This document shows positions 13,970-25,900 of a stretch of 64,000 nucleotides of DNA, piece by piece. A program made the position numbers and the translations under genes. Position 1 is the stretch's first letter, and every line of letters starts with the position of its first letter. A model generated the notes under the pieces. That model had not been told where the DNA came from, ran no database searches, and saw only the letters and a program-made list of their open reading frames with translations. Source of the DNA: Setaria digitata (lineage: Eukaryota > Nematoda > Chromadorea > Rhabditida > Setariidae). Location of the stretch: assembly GCA_003640385.1 (NCBI GenBank), contig RCAB01000008.1, forward strand, positions 310,001 to 374,000, read 5' to 3'.

Positions 13970-14032
13970 GAAATGAGTTCTTTTATAAAAATGAGCATAG
14001 AGAAATGAGTTCTTTTATAAAAATGAGCATAG
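13970..14032 (+). repeat. Perfect 31-bp tandem duplication
   Basis: The unit begins gaaatgagttc and ends gagcatag. It occurs at 13970-14000 and again at 14002-14032 with one base between copies; a third copy starts and breaks off after a few bases. It ends directly before the long open frame at about 14,000-14,597. Confidence 0.9.
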
Positions 14033-14036
14033 AAAT

Positions 14037-14597
14037 GTGATTGTTGCGACTTGTGATAACAACTATTTGAGCCAAAGCTTAATTTCACAATCAGTAGCTA
14101 TAAGATTGCCTAAAAGAACCATACACAGGTGGTATATCAGCTATTCAAATAATATACTGAAGTTTGATCTTAAGGCACTTACTACTTATTTCAACCGAAT
14201 AATTTTTGTTTTTATATTTTCTGTTTTATTTATAGAATTATTCTGTATTAGTAAACAATTTAAGAAAGATTTTCAAGAAAGAGTTTTTGTATTTTCGAAA
14301 AGCGCATTAACTCTTGTTAATGCTTCGTCGTTGGTTCATAAGAAATCTTTCTTACATTCAAAAAATAATTATTCTAACGATGTCATTTTTATACAACTTT
14401 CTGGACCCGCACAAAAAATATTTATCAGTGAAATTCTAAGTTTCCAGTTCAATCAGCTTGAGCTTCATGGTCTTATCCGTTTCTCCATGTTTCCTAAGCC
14501 TCTTCTTTCAATGTTGTATTCTGAAGGATTAGATATAAAACATCTCATTCTTCAGAATATCGACTTGCACACTTATTTGCTGAAGCAAGAAAACTAA
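14037..14597 (+). CDS. Unrecognised long open frame, possible terminal exon(s) or decayed coding sequence
   Basis: The frame is open from just after a TAG near 13996 to TAA at 14595-14597, nearly 200 codons. That is far longer than expected by chance at this A+T content. There is no ATG near the front (position 14037 is GTG); the first in-frame ATG is late. Inside it, a T-rich stretch ending TTTATAG at 14235 looks like an intron 3' end. The real coding part may therefore start at 14236, where the peptide becomes less hydrophobic (KQFKKDFQERVFVFSKSAL, later LSGPAQKIFISEILSFQFNQ and LDIKHLILQNIDLHTYLL). I recognise no domain. It could be the 3' exon of a gene whose other exons I cannot see, or part of an old mobile element. 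Confidence 0.3.
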   Translation: MIVATCDNNYLSQSLISQSVAIRLPKRTIHRWYISYSNNILKFDLKALTTYFNRIIFVFIFSVLFIELFCISKQFKKDFQERVFVFSKSALTLVNASSLVHKKSFLHSKNNYSNDVIFIQLSGPAQKIFISEILSFQFNQLELHGLIRFSMFPKPLLSMLYSEGLDIKHLILQNIDLHTYLLKQEN

Positions 14598-16326
14598 TCT
14601 AAATGAATTTGCACTTTCAGATGTATCAGCTGATGCGGTGATGTCCAATTCAACAAACATTCAACGGTCGTAATGGCTAATGTCTAGAAAGGAGTATCGC
14701 TAAGTATTTTGTGTATACGAGGAGACTTTAATGGCTAGAATGCTGAATGGAAAGAAGCTCTGTTTTCGAAATTCAAAGCAGTTTCTGATTATTAGAAGCT
14801 GCGGAAAAGTTCTCGCAATTCATAATTCAATATTCCAACAGTTGGGCATTTTAATTTGTGTCAAAATTGTAAGAATCTGAGTATCCGAAAATTGGAAGCG
14901 GCTTACTAACATCTTGCACTTCACAAACTCATCTTTTTCAATAGCTAAAATAAGAAGGATAGTAATAACCGTCGTCTTTCTCTCGCTATCTATTCTGGAT
15001 TTATCTAATAAGGTGAAGCAAACTCTTTTCCGGAAAAACTCTCAAACCAGTGAATGTGGCTTCAGCGGTTGTTGGTCCATTGGCATTCAACCTTCAGTGA
15101 AATAAATCTGCATTAAAAGACATTATTCAAGTCAGTGCACCGTCTGCGAGCTTGCATCTCTGTATTGGTTGCGCACTAGGCTTGCCAACTCACTCTTTCG
15201 TGGCTCTAGGAACAAATCGATCTTCAACACTGCCTCTCAATTTCACAACCTCGGGAGATTGTTTCAAAATCTCTAATAACTCTTAACGCCACCTGAACAG
15301 CGTTTGAGACGATGCAGAGATGAACGTAATTGCGATATTTGCAGAGGTCTGGTTCCTACTTATCCAGCGAACTGTTAAGGCCTCACAGAACGACCCTGGA
15401 AGTTACAAAGAAGTTACTCATTGTATTTATCTTCTCGAATGTTTGTTTCCTGAGACGGGGAAATATATCCTGGATCGAATCCTGTTGACAGCACAGATAT
15501 AATCTCATTTTTTAACGTCTGCAACAGTCAATACAAAGAGATTAAACATCTTTGACAGATGGTCCTTGACGTGTTTGAAAACTAACCTTTTCAAGCAAAT
15601 GTTCGAAGACTAGACTAGAATAGGTAGGATGCTAAGAAGCTTCAGATGCTTTCTGCGGTATACCAGCAAAAGGAAGACGTTCTTTTGTTGTTCGATTAGG
15701 GACTAAGAATGTTGAGGCACCAAATTTGTCAAAATGACCAATAAGCTCAAGAACTCATTCCTCACGAACGTTTTTATCTTCAGTCATTGTGATTTATCAA
15801 GTAGGTAACCAGAATTCACTTCATATTAAAAATATGTTTCATCATTATAAATTAGTTTTAATCATCACTAAGATGTCTAAGTACAAATATAGGACGCTAC
15901 TCAGAATTCTTTGTATTTCAAACATCTGCACTATGACCAGTAAATGTGTTCACCATTTCTATTTGATCATTTGTTTTGCTATTGCAATTCATTTTCAAAG
16001 CTTTCTGCGCAAACGCACATTGTCACAGTTCTCTTTCCTTTATTCTACAGCGATATCTTTATTTCGTGACAGTGCCACGTTTTAACTAGACTTATTACCT
16101 TAGAAGTTGGATCTAAGCCTTTTTAGTAGAGAATATGTCTTGTGCATAGTCTTGACCACTGAAGGATCCACTTATAATTTGAACAGGTAATTTCGGTCAC
16201 ATTAAGAGAAGTTTAAAAAAAACTTTATAAAAAGGTAGTAGTTTTCAGGCTCATAAATATAGTAGAAAAGAATTTTGTAAGACCATTTGGCTGAATGAGC
16301 CTCGGTGACAAGGATTTTTATCGAGA
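14598..16326. other. Interval with coding-like but interrupted plus-strand frames
   Basis: Several frames between 14,680 and 15,500 are more protein-like than the surroundings: RGDFNG followed after one stop by NAEWKEALFSKFKAVSDY, VSAPSASLHLCIGCALGLP, and an ATG frame at 15320-15502. They are broken by stops and switch frame. This resembles decayed coding DNA, possibly a retroelement, but no diagnostic motif is intact. Confidence 0.3.
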
Positions 16327-19300
16327 ATGCCTGCAAATGGTAATGCCAGTAGTAGCAACAAAAGTGCTAACCAAGCTGCCTGTGTTGATATCAAGGAGTA
16401 TCTTTGGACAAATCATTCCGATCTTACTTCTTTACCAACAACAATGACTATTTTTCTTGCAATCTATGGACTTATTGTTACGTTAGTTTTATTGCTTAAA
16501 AAATTTCAAAGCCAGAAGTATTTTACGACTTAAGATTTTATGCATGCCTTTTCAGTCTTGAGATGAGCATGCCATTGTACCTGTCTAGCTTATTTGACCA
16601 ATTCCGCTTGATGTTTGTTCACCCGTTCAGCTGATCAGAAANGTCCTAACAGCATGCCATTGTACCTGTCTGGCTTATTTGACCAATTCCGCTTGATGTT
16701 TGTTCACCCGTTCAGCTGATCAGAAATGTTCAGTTATGTAATGTGTAACTGACAAATAGTGTGTAGGAAGTTGTAAAGGGAGCAGTGTTTTTATAGACAT
16801 GCCATTTCAAAACTGTACATATATAATTATATAGTTCAGGTAAAATGAAAGCGGAAAGAGTGTAATGAATAAGTGGATGGGCTAGGTGTGATTTGCTGAA
16901 TGAATAAAATGAATGTGCCTGCTGGCACCATCAAGTTGATTATCAATAAGGAGCAGTGATTAAGAGTGTGTTTGGTTGATAGGGAGGACAAAAGTTTGGT
17001 CTTTTCATGCCTCAGTCATTTACACTGCAATAATTAAGCATACTTCATTCTTCAAAACTAAGTTTCGAAATCAGTTTGTTTTCCTCATCTACAATAAAAT
17101 ATTTTCCAGACTCGGTGTGCTTGGCAATACTTTAGTTGTCCTATCAGTGATACGACATAAATCATTACAGTCAGTGCGTAACATGTTTATCGTCAGCTTA
17201 TCAGTGTCCGATATTGTTATTTCGGTTGTTTCCGGAACAATAACACCGATTACAGCTTTTACTAAAGTTTGGATTTTCGGCGAACTCCTTTGCTATTTCG
17301 TTCCTTTCATACAAGTCAGTTTTGGTTTCTTACGACAAATTATTCGATCATTTTTCAGTTCAATTTCAGCTCCCAAGTTGTGATATGCTAATTTATTCAT
17401 TGCCAGCCTTATTCTTTTTAGATTTTAGTTATTTCTAATAAATATTTTGAAATAAGATGAAAAGGGATGGTTTCAGGGTGCAAGTTTGTGCTTCTCTACA
17501 CTAACCCTGACCGCTATAGCTATTGATCGTTATATTTTAATTATTTTTCCTACAAAAAGGTAAGCAATTTTGAATAATTCCATAAATGAAACTGAGATAA
17601 TTTTTCGATCAATATGATGCAGTGAAATTTGTATACTAGCGTTTCACTGAAATTTGAAATTAGAGCATTCCGATAAAATTTTACTGCTAGTATGATAAGA
17701 TTTTTAAGTTCAATTTGATGAAAATTAGTTTAACTCTATCTAATTATTGTCACCCCAATACTGTGAAAGTGAAAACAAGAGGGAAAAAGAAATAACTGGG
17801 AATTTTTTCTTTTCGATTTCTGCTGTATCAAGCATTTGAGTTCTCTCTTTTCATAATCCTAAAAGTTATCGCGGTACTGAAAAATTTACTAAGAAAATAT
17901 AACTTAAAAATTGTTGCTTACTTTTACTTTGAAGAATTCGAAGCAGGATTGCAAACTTATAAAATTTAGCTATTTAGCCTTACCATGAAAAAATTCGTTT
18001 TCTACTGCCTTAAACACAGGCGATTGTCTTACTTAGAGTTCACATTGTCCAAGAATTTAATATCAGAGTTAAACCGTAATCTAAACGGAATTAATTGAAC
18101 CTTTCTTCACTTTTTTCTTGTACTTTGGACCTTGAAGAGGCTTCTTCACTTATTCCTGTACGAGTAATGGAGAATAACTGGTAATTTTGTGCGCTCAGAA
18201 AAAGTGACAAAAAATAAGTGTATACAGCATCCATCCTTAGATCGTACTATTTTAATATAATAAATGATAAAACTGAATTTCTGCAATTAAAACATGACAG
18301 TATGTTAGTCGGATTTTATCATGACAATGCTGAGATTAGTTTCGAGTTTTCTGCTCACCACCTAATAAAATCAGCGGAAAAAAACAATCGTATTACTCAT
18401 CAGCGAAAATGGAAATGGGAATTAAGAGTCTGAATAATATTTAATTTATCGTTAAGTTACATAATTTCATTATATTAAAAAATAAGAAAGCAACGAGATA
18501 CTACTGAAATCGAGTAAACTCAGATGCTTATAATTAATTACCACAATTCATTTTCTAGAATCCCTTCTTTAACAATAATATGAAAACTCCTATTTTGCTA
18601 GCAAGCATTAGTCGTAATCCGAAAAACAAATAAATATTTTTGTAGGCTTCAGTAAAAAAAAACTGCACCAGAATTTATAGCACTTTTAGAATCTCAATAA
18701 GCAAAGTTCATTGGTATTCAAAAGTTATGCTTCGTTCACATTCATCTGGAAGTTTTTTGCATTGCAGATTCTTTATTTAGATATGATCCACCCTTGATTC
18801 CATTTATATAGATGGGCACTTCTACATGTAGAATTTCTGTCCGAACTGTTGCGAGGGCTGCAAGGCTACATTTTTTAGTCTTGTATCCACAGCTGTATAA
18901 ATCAGCAAATCACTACAAATTTAAATAAGAACAAGTATTTCCAACTGAAAGAAAGCTATGATCACCACAAGGAGGAAGGGAGAGTTGATAGGTTCAGTAC
19001 CACACTAGACATTTCAGTATTATCAGCATTATACTAGATATACTAGACGATTGAGTGAGTCAGTTGAAACAAATCAAAAGTTTCGCAGAACAGACAAAGC
19101 ATGAAGTGGAGTATTTAAAAGATGACAGGGCAATAATTTAAGAATGAGAATGATATAAAGCGTACGATATTTTATTTTAGACTTTCTTAGAAGCGAAGGA
19201 AAAAGTTTGTTCTTCCATGTCATTTTTGGCACTGTTGTAACATTTATTTCATTTAAAATTATAAGACTTTTAAGAGTTTTTTTAAAACTTTGCAGGCCGA

Positions 19301-20911
19301 TTCAAAAACCCCAGGCAGTAAAAATGATCGGTCTAGATTTCACTTTAGCAGCAGCGATATCACTACCCATGTTTATCAAGCAGAGATTTGTCGAATATGA
19401 AAATTTTTGTGGCCAATTTTGCACCGAAGATTGGGGTTCTAACGATGCTGGCCGCAGCACTTACGGTTTGCTATTACATTTACTGGAAATTTGCTAATTT
19501 AAAAGGAAAAGTTTGATGATTTTTGTAAAGAGTTTTCGTAACCTATCATTTTGTGGCTGAATAGCTGAAAGTATTTAAGTAAATAATGAAACATGACCTG
19601 AAGCCACCCTTATTTGGAAGGTCAAAATTTTGTTTCATCTTCAGAGAAAACAAATTGATCTTGACAATGAACGTTATTTGTTATCTAAGATATATTAAAC
19701 AATGGTTTGCAACTTTTTGATTAAGCTTTCTCCAGATAAACTTAAATAACAGCATAAGCCACTTAATTTATTATCACTAAACAAAAATAATATCGCAAGA
19801 TTCATTGCGGCAGACAGTTCTGTCATTTATTCTTCCCACAGTTTCAATTTTTGCAGGAATTTTGGAAATTTCAGGTACAATTGTGTTCGTTTTCCAATTT
19901 GTGGCACCACTTACTGTAATTTCTTTTTGCTACACAATGATTTCGTTAAAAGTTACCAAGATGAGTTTGATTTCCTTTTTAGTTAAAATGTAATTTCTAA
20001 TTTTGCTATTAGTTGATGATTTTTGGGATGATTTAAATATTATTTAAATAAGGATTTAAATAAGTGGACAAAAGTTTAATTTTTAATTTTATTTTTTATC
20101 TTTTTAATTTAAATTTTTTAAATCTTTCAAAAATAATAGAAAATTTGGCGTAAAGAAGATCATTAGCGACGATTTAGTCATCTTAACTAAAAAAAAAGCT
20201 ATATTGACTACAGAGAGCTGTAGAAATATGTAGTTTATAGTAAGTTGACATTTTGACAATTAATTTGTCTTCCAAAAGATATGAGATCTTAAAATTTTAA
20301 ACTAAAATTATAGGATGATAATTAGTCTTTGTATCATGTAAGTTTAGTACTACTTTAGACATGTCAATTCTTTAATAATTTGCTGCAGTTTTAGGCATCC
20401 TTGTTCAAGGAAGAGATAAAAACATGCTCGTTATATCGACAACAGGCGCTGAAACGACGTTTGCGCACGAATCGTATGCTAATAGCAATGGTCGGTGTAT
20501 TCGTTTGCTGTTGGATGCCATCTGTTGTATTTAATTTTCTCAGAGATTATCAATGGCTGCCAAATTTCGTCAATCAGCAAGAATATTTGATTGGTATTAT
20601 AACACACTGTATTTCGATGAGGTACACTTTCCTTCTAACTTTCCCATTTGAAAACTCATTGGTGAAGGCAAAACGTACTGATTCTGTGCTTCTTTCACAG
20701 CTCAACCATATGGAATCCATGTTTGTATACTTTGCTGAATGAACAGTTCCGACTGGCATTTCTTACTTTGCTACAGTCGTTCCGAACTACACGAAAGAAA
20801 CCAGATATCCGCGCAAGGTGTTTGCGCTTGATGTCCACTGCTTTTATAAACGAAGATCAAGAGGTAGCTAATCCAGAAACAATGTCGAATATTAACGTAC
20901 AATATTTCTAA
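16327..20911 (+). CDS. Neuropeptide Y/F-like (NPR family) G-protein-coupled receptor
   Basis: Seven exons with consistent phase: 16327-16481, 17110-17314, 17477-17559, 19296-19465, 19875-19951, 20395-20621 and 20701-20911, giving 375 residues. The N-terminus carries three N-glycosylation sequons (N6, N11, N29). Class A landmarks: GN at 57-58 in TM1; LSVSD with D86 in TM2; W107 in extracellular loop 1 and C113 before TM3; DRY at 137-139; FVCCWMP at 266-272 in TM6; and STIWNPCLY (NPxxY, N311-Y315) in TM7. The TM6-TM7 region (DYQWLPNF, THCISMSSTIWNP) is typical of invertebrate NPF/NPY-like receptors, so the ligand is probably an RFamide-type peptide at the cell surface; the ligand is not determined. 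Oddities: TM4 (IGLDFTLAAAISLPMF) lacks the usual Trp, and extracellular loop 2 is short with two Cys (C186, C190). The exon 5 donor (AAA|GTTACC) is the least certain boundary; a later in-phase donor would add a few residues to loop 3. Confidence 0.86.
16566..16729. repeat. Near-identical 79-bp direct duplication around a single N (probable assembly join)
   Basis: Copies at 16566-16644 and 16651-16729 differ at one base (tctagc versus tctggc) plus an N at 16642 opposite T. They sit in intron 1 of the GPCR. Two abutting copies with an undetermined base fit unmerged contig ends better than biology. Confidence 0.85.
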
Positions 20912-21201
20912 GAATAAGACTGATTTATCAAATGTATAAGATCGATTCAAAATTTAAGGGCGCAGTTTTAATGCTGTTTATACCACGTTTTAAAATGGCG
21001 TACGTATTTCTTAGTTTGACGTTCTTTACTCACTGCAACTAGCGGGCAGTGAAACGACAAGGAAAATGATGAAAAGTTAAGGAGACAAAATTATAAGTTT
21101 ACGTTAGTTACAGCAATCGTTTCATAGGGACGCACATTTCCTTCAATTTAACCAATACTACTTTTCATAATATCACTTCCTTTCACTAATTTATTTTCCA
21201 G

Positions 21202-21391
21202 TGATGTGATGGTGCTATTCGGCAGACTAGTTCAATCGATATACTACCAGAACTACGAGAAATGTTTTAATCAAGTTTTAGAAATGATGAAAAAATTACT
21301 TTTTCGGGAGAATAATGAAAAAGCAAAAGGCAATGAATTTTCAATTAATCCTAATTCCTTTAGTGCGCTTGTTTCAAAAGAATTAAAATAA
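21202..21391 (+). CDS. Possible alternative C-terminal exon of the GPCR
   Basis: An acceptor TTATTTTCCAG ends at 21201. The frame that follows (DVMVLFGRLVQSIYYQNYEK, ending ALVSKELK, stop at 21389-21391) needs two carried bases. Exon 7 of the GPCR offers an in-phase donor, GCAAG|GTGTTT, inside its cytoplasmic tail (after residue 344), which would swap the last about 30 residues for about 62 new ones. An AATAAA (21387-21392) overlaps the stop. Alternatively this is an unrelated exon or chance. Confidence 0.33.
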
Positions 21392-22992
21392 AAATGACGA
21401 AAAGTTTCACTGAGTTTTAAATTAAACCATTCCTTATAAGAATTTTGGATAAATGAGAATAACCGCATATTTCTGCAGTGAAGTCCTGATATTAACAGTG
21501 ATTCTGTTTCGCTGAAAGAGCAAATCGCATAACTTTGAATGGCTTCTTTCCAACTAAATTCTTTCCCTCTTCAAATTAGATGAATTTTTTCAGTATAATC
21601 AATGAATGTAGCAAGCAACATCTGATAAAATCAATTTCTTTGTCGAAAGAATTGCCTGAGTACCAAGCACCAGTAAACAGGAAATTTCCAAAATTTTACT
21701 CTCTGTAGCATGAAAATAGCAGTGATTTTTTTCCAATAGCTCTAAGTAGACAAGAAAGCGAAAAGGCGTAGCTGGAAATAACAACAGCATTGAAATACCA
21801 GTAATGAAAGTAATATGCTAATGTTAATAAAAATAGTAATAAAATTACATATATTTATAGATAATAAACCAAGAATTAAATTCTTGCTAAGTTTAACTTG
21901 AGGAAGGATCGATTCTCCGTTTTCCTTGAGTCATTCATTACTAAAGCTGGAGAAGGTCGAAAGGATTTCTACTCTTGACAAGCAGAAGTCGCTGAAAAGG
22001 GCAGTATTTGCAAGAAAATGAACAACAATAATAACAGCAAGGGAAGTAAGTGGCTGTGTATTGGAATGTTTGCAGTATGCAGAAACAATACTGGTAGTGC
22101 ATTGATGAGGCGATTGACATAATACATAAATCATTAGAAACTGAAATTTTAGTCTTAATTTTAAGTAATATTAATCAGAAAAGCGGCTAACTGTGAAAAG
22201 ACAGGAGAGATGAAAATTGTCCCTAAGTGTCTGGAGGTGTGCTGTCAGCATTTCGCTTCTACGGTAGGTGGAATATAGAAATATTCATTAAAAACAGTGA
22301 AACATTGTGTCTAGCTTGTGAAGAGGAACTGTAGAAAATGCTTGAAATGCTTGTACTGACACTGCAATTAAATAAAATGGAACAAAACAAAACCTCATCG
22401 ACTGGGATAATAGCGCGTGAGATGTTCAAAAAAAAAAAAACAAATAAGTTTAACAAAAAAATATGAAACGAACTGCTAGTGGCCTGAATGAATTTCTCGG
22501 ACAAACGCCTTCAACAGCCCGTAGTTGAATTAATGTGAAGTAGAACTGAATGGAATAAAGTGACTAAAAAATTTTGATAAGAACAAAACTGAGTAAAATG
22601 ACATAAGCTGGAATGAGTTGAGTCAAATTGCTGCTTCTCCTAAACTTTGTGGATTTTCGTTGACCGTATCCACAGCGGCTCCCTGCTGCTTTGCTGCGGA
22701 ATTGCCGCACCCGAGTTTCCTGACGAGATCAGTTGTGCGCACTTTGTCAGGAAGATGAAAAGCGAAAGTACTTTGCACAATTTTACGATGATTGAGAAGT
22801 CAACGAAAGGGCGGACGTAACGAAAAAATTAGGTTGCAGCATACTCTTAGAACATTATTTAGTTATTCTTTAAATTTTTCAAATAACAACCTCTGTATTG
22901 TATTTTTACATAAAAAAAAATTATGATTTGGAGGAGTGATTGTGGAGTACTAGATGGTTGGGACAAGTGCGCACATTTGATTCATTTGTTTA
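21392..22992. other. Intergenic interval between convergent genes
   Basis: This lies between the 3' ends of the GPCR (+) and nhr-25 (-). Minus-strand frames at 21931-22134 and 22259-22504 are short and lack splice or domain support. The 3' untranslated regions of both genes must fall in or near this interval; nothing else is recognised. Confidence 0.5.
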
Positions 22993-25900
22993 TTATGCAT
23001 ATTGTTGCGGCGGTGGTGGAATTGACGATTGCTGCGAAACCAAATGATGCTCTTTACGTGTTAGCATCTCTTTCAACAAATTTTCTTCCATTCCCACTGT
23101 TGAATATTTACTGAGTAAGTGAGCAGCTTGACGTGCAAGAAGTCTGAAACTTTCGAGTAATTTAAATTCATAGTTAGTTTGCTACATGAAAAGTATTCAG
23201 GCTTTTTCGTTTTTTTAAACATTCTTCTAGCTCGAAACAGTGAATGAAATATTTGCATTCATGAGATGTGGGTTAATAGTTCATAAATAATAAGCTTAAT
23301 AGGTGGCTTAATAGTTGTTCATAAATAAAAACTAATTTTTTTTTTTTAAACTAACTTTAAATCCTTATACATTTCTAAAGAATTGCACAATACAATGTTA
23401 ACTATTTAACATTATATGAAAATAACTATTCTACTTTTCTTTCCTCATCCCTTCAGTAATTTTTAAAAGGGAAACATTGTATAGTGGAGTTTTCCAATCA
23501 CTTCCATGACATCCTGGGTCTCATGAAGTAAGAAGAGGATAATTACCGGTTTGGTATGTGTCAAAAATAATCGGTACCGTGCTACTAATTAGAAAGGTCA
23601 AAGGGCGATACAACCCAGCATAGCTCGAGTAGTGCTCGAATATCACAGGTAGTCAAGTACTTCAGCACTACATACTGCTTTCTTCAGCTATTTTGAAGAG
23701 CGCATGAATAATCCTCTTCAATCCTTGTAACCAAAAAAAATTAAAAATTATTGTAAAATTTAATCTCCTCGTTAGCATGTGGCTTGAGCAAAACCGACAA
23801 TCATCTTAGATTGATTTAGGTAGTTTCATAATTACCCTGTAGATACGTATCATCTGGAAAAACAGAAGCAAGGAATCATTTTCTTCTGATATTAGGGCGA
23901 CACTTACTTTAGCTCCTCATATACAACGAATAGTGGATGATTGGTAGCAGTAGGAACAGACCGGTATGCTGCCCAGGCGGTGAGTACTGATGCATGAACT
24001 TGAGTTGTCAAAGCGCAGTTGTTTACCGCACTTCTTTCACCTGCAATTTGCATATTTCTGTGTCCGATGTTGGTATAATGGACACATATATGTTTATATG
24101 CAAACACCACCAATTACGCACAAAAACCATAAATCTTTGTAGGCCAGTGACAAAAAATTACATTGCGTTTTTTTTTGATTATCCATGGTGATTCAAGGAG
24201 CATAAGTCGAGACTATGAACTCGCTTAATTTTCTTGACTCTAGTACAGGTAACTTATTCTCGTTTGAAACTGGAACATCATTAAGATCTCACCTATCATT
24301 AATATCTTATAAATATTTCTTAAAATATGCAGTAATGTTGTTTTACAAGCGTTAATTAACGTTTTCAACTAAAATTGCTAATAAAGATGTAAAAATAAAC
24401 CTCGGTCTTCGAAAAGGGTAAGTACTTTGAACGCTGCATAATCACAACGATCGAAGTTCAGGGATTGTAATTTGCCACATAAATCGTTGAATTTTGGTAC
24501 TAATGTATCAAAGCCCATTAAGCAAATGGTTGAAACGGGTAATCTATAAAAGCTTGCTACATAGCGCTTCCAATAATCAGTAATAAGTTCACATTGAAAT
24601 CGGAGTTTTTTAGTTCATTTAGCAGACTTGTAAATCTCGCTAGACAACATGATCTTCAAATTATAAACATATGTATACTCGAGAATCTAATTTAAAGTGT
24701 TTTTCTCATAATTTCTCATCTTTATTATTGAATAAAAACCAAGTAACAGATTAAAAAGTATTACATAAAAAGTATTATTGAATAAATATTAAGTGAAAAC
24801 TAACGGATTGTTGCCAAATTGTATAGAAATCGGTAAATGACTGTGAAGAATGTGAAATGTGAAGTCTAAAACATGAATTGGTGCCCAGGATGTATAAATT
24901 AATGCTATTTGATCATCGACCTGAAAATTATTTCTATTTACAATTATATACAATCAGCTAAGCTTATACATTTCTGTGAAATATAAATACAAAAGAAATA
25001 TTTCAAAAAAATGCGCCTAGTTGCAATTTTTTTTCCAAATAATGTACGATGGAAAATTTATAGGTTTTTTTGAAATGGTGATGGGAGTATTTGAATGTGG
25101 TGTATTTTTGAAACACTAGCAAAATATTGCAAAGATGTTTCAAATGCTTAGAATTCCACAAAAACACATAATTCAGAAAAAAAGAAACCTCGAAAATTTC
25201 AATAAAACTCCACGGGGTGGAAAAATTTGCCACAACGCTCCTACCGAAAATGGCTTTCCTTTCAAGGATTACGGTAGAAATTACAGTAGAAGTGCATTAA
25301 CCCTTAAGTATTCTGTTCTTTTTTTTTTTGTCTTTAGATGTGAAAGAGGGATGATTTAGAAATGTTTCAGCTACTCAAGTGCATAAATTGGCTTACCGGC
25401 AATTGTTCAAAATACGGTGCATTCTTAGCCCATGTAACGATAGAGTTGAGACTTTCTTCGATAACAGACTTGCAGAACTGGAATGCATCTCGGGTTTTGT
25501 CACCTTTACCTAATAAATGTAAAAGAAGATTCGGGTCGAGCAAAGACTCTGTACAGCTGCACAAAAGGGCTGTTTGTTTCGGGGCGTAGAAGACGCTGTC
25601 AATAGTCTTTTCAGTAGGTAGCGGACAAATAGGTAGCAGTGGTGAAGAACGATCTGCTGTGGTACCAGGATTCGGAGTTGCTGTCGCTACTGCTACCGGT
25701 GCCATTGCTGTCATTGCCGTATAGGATGAAGTTGGTGGACAAAATGGTGAATAATCGGCGGGAAGTGAGGGTTGCGAGAAACCTAAAAGTTGGACTTTAT
25801 CAGCTTTTTAAGGTACAAGTCTATTTGTATGTATCGGGTGGAAAAGATAGGATTTTTACCTGAATCTCATTAATGCCCAAATAATCTTATCGATTTTTTT

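Noticed and set aside
23821..23855. Acceptor TTTTTCCAG at 23855 as the start of the next nhr-25 exon
   Set aside because: It gives an immediate stop in the required phase and no ligand-binding-domain sequence.
23904..23908. nhr-25 ending at EELK and TAA without further splicing
   Set aside because: A GTAAGT donor overlaps that stop, and the exon at 23143 is in phase and supplies helix 12 (LLKEML), so the spliced form is preferred.
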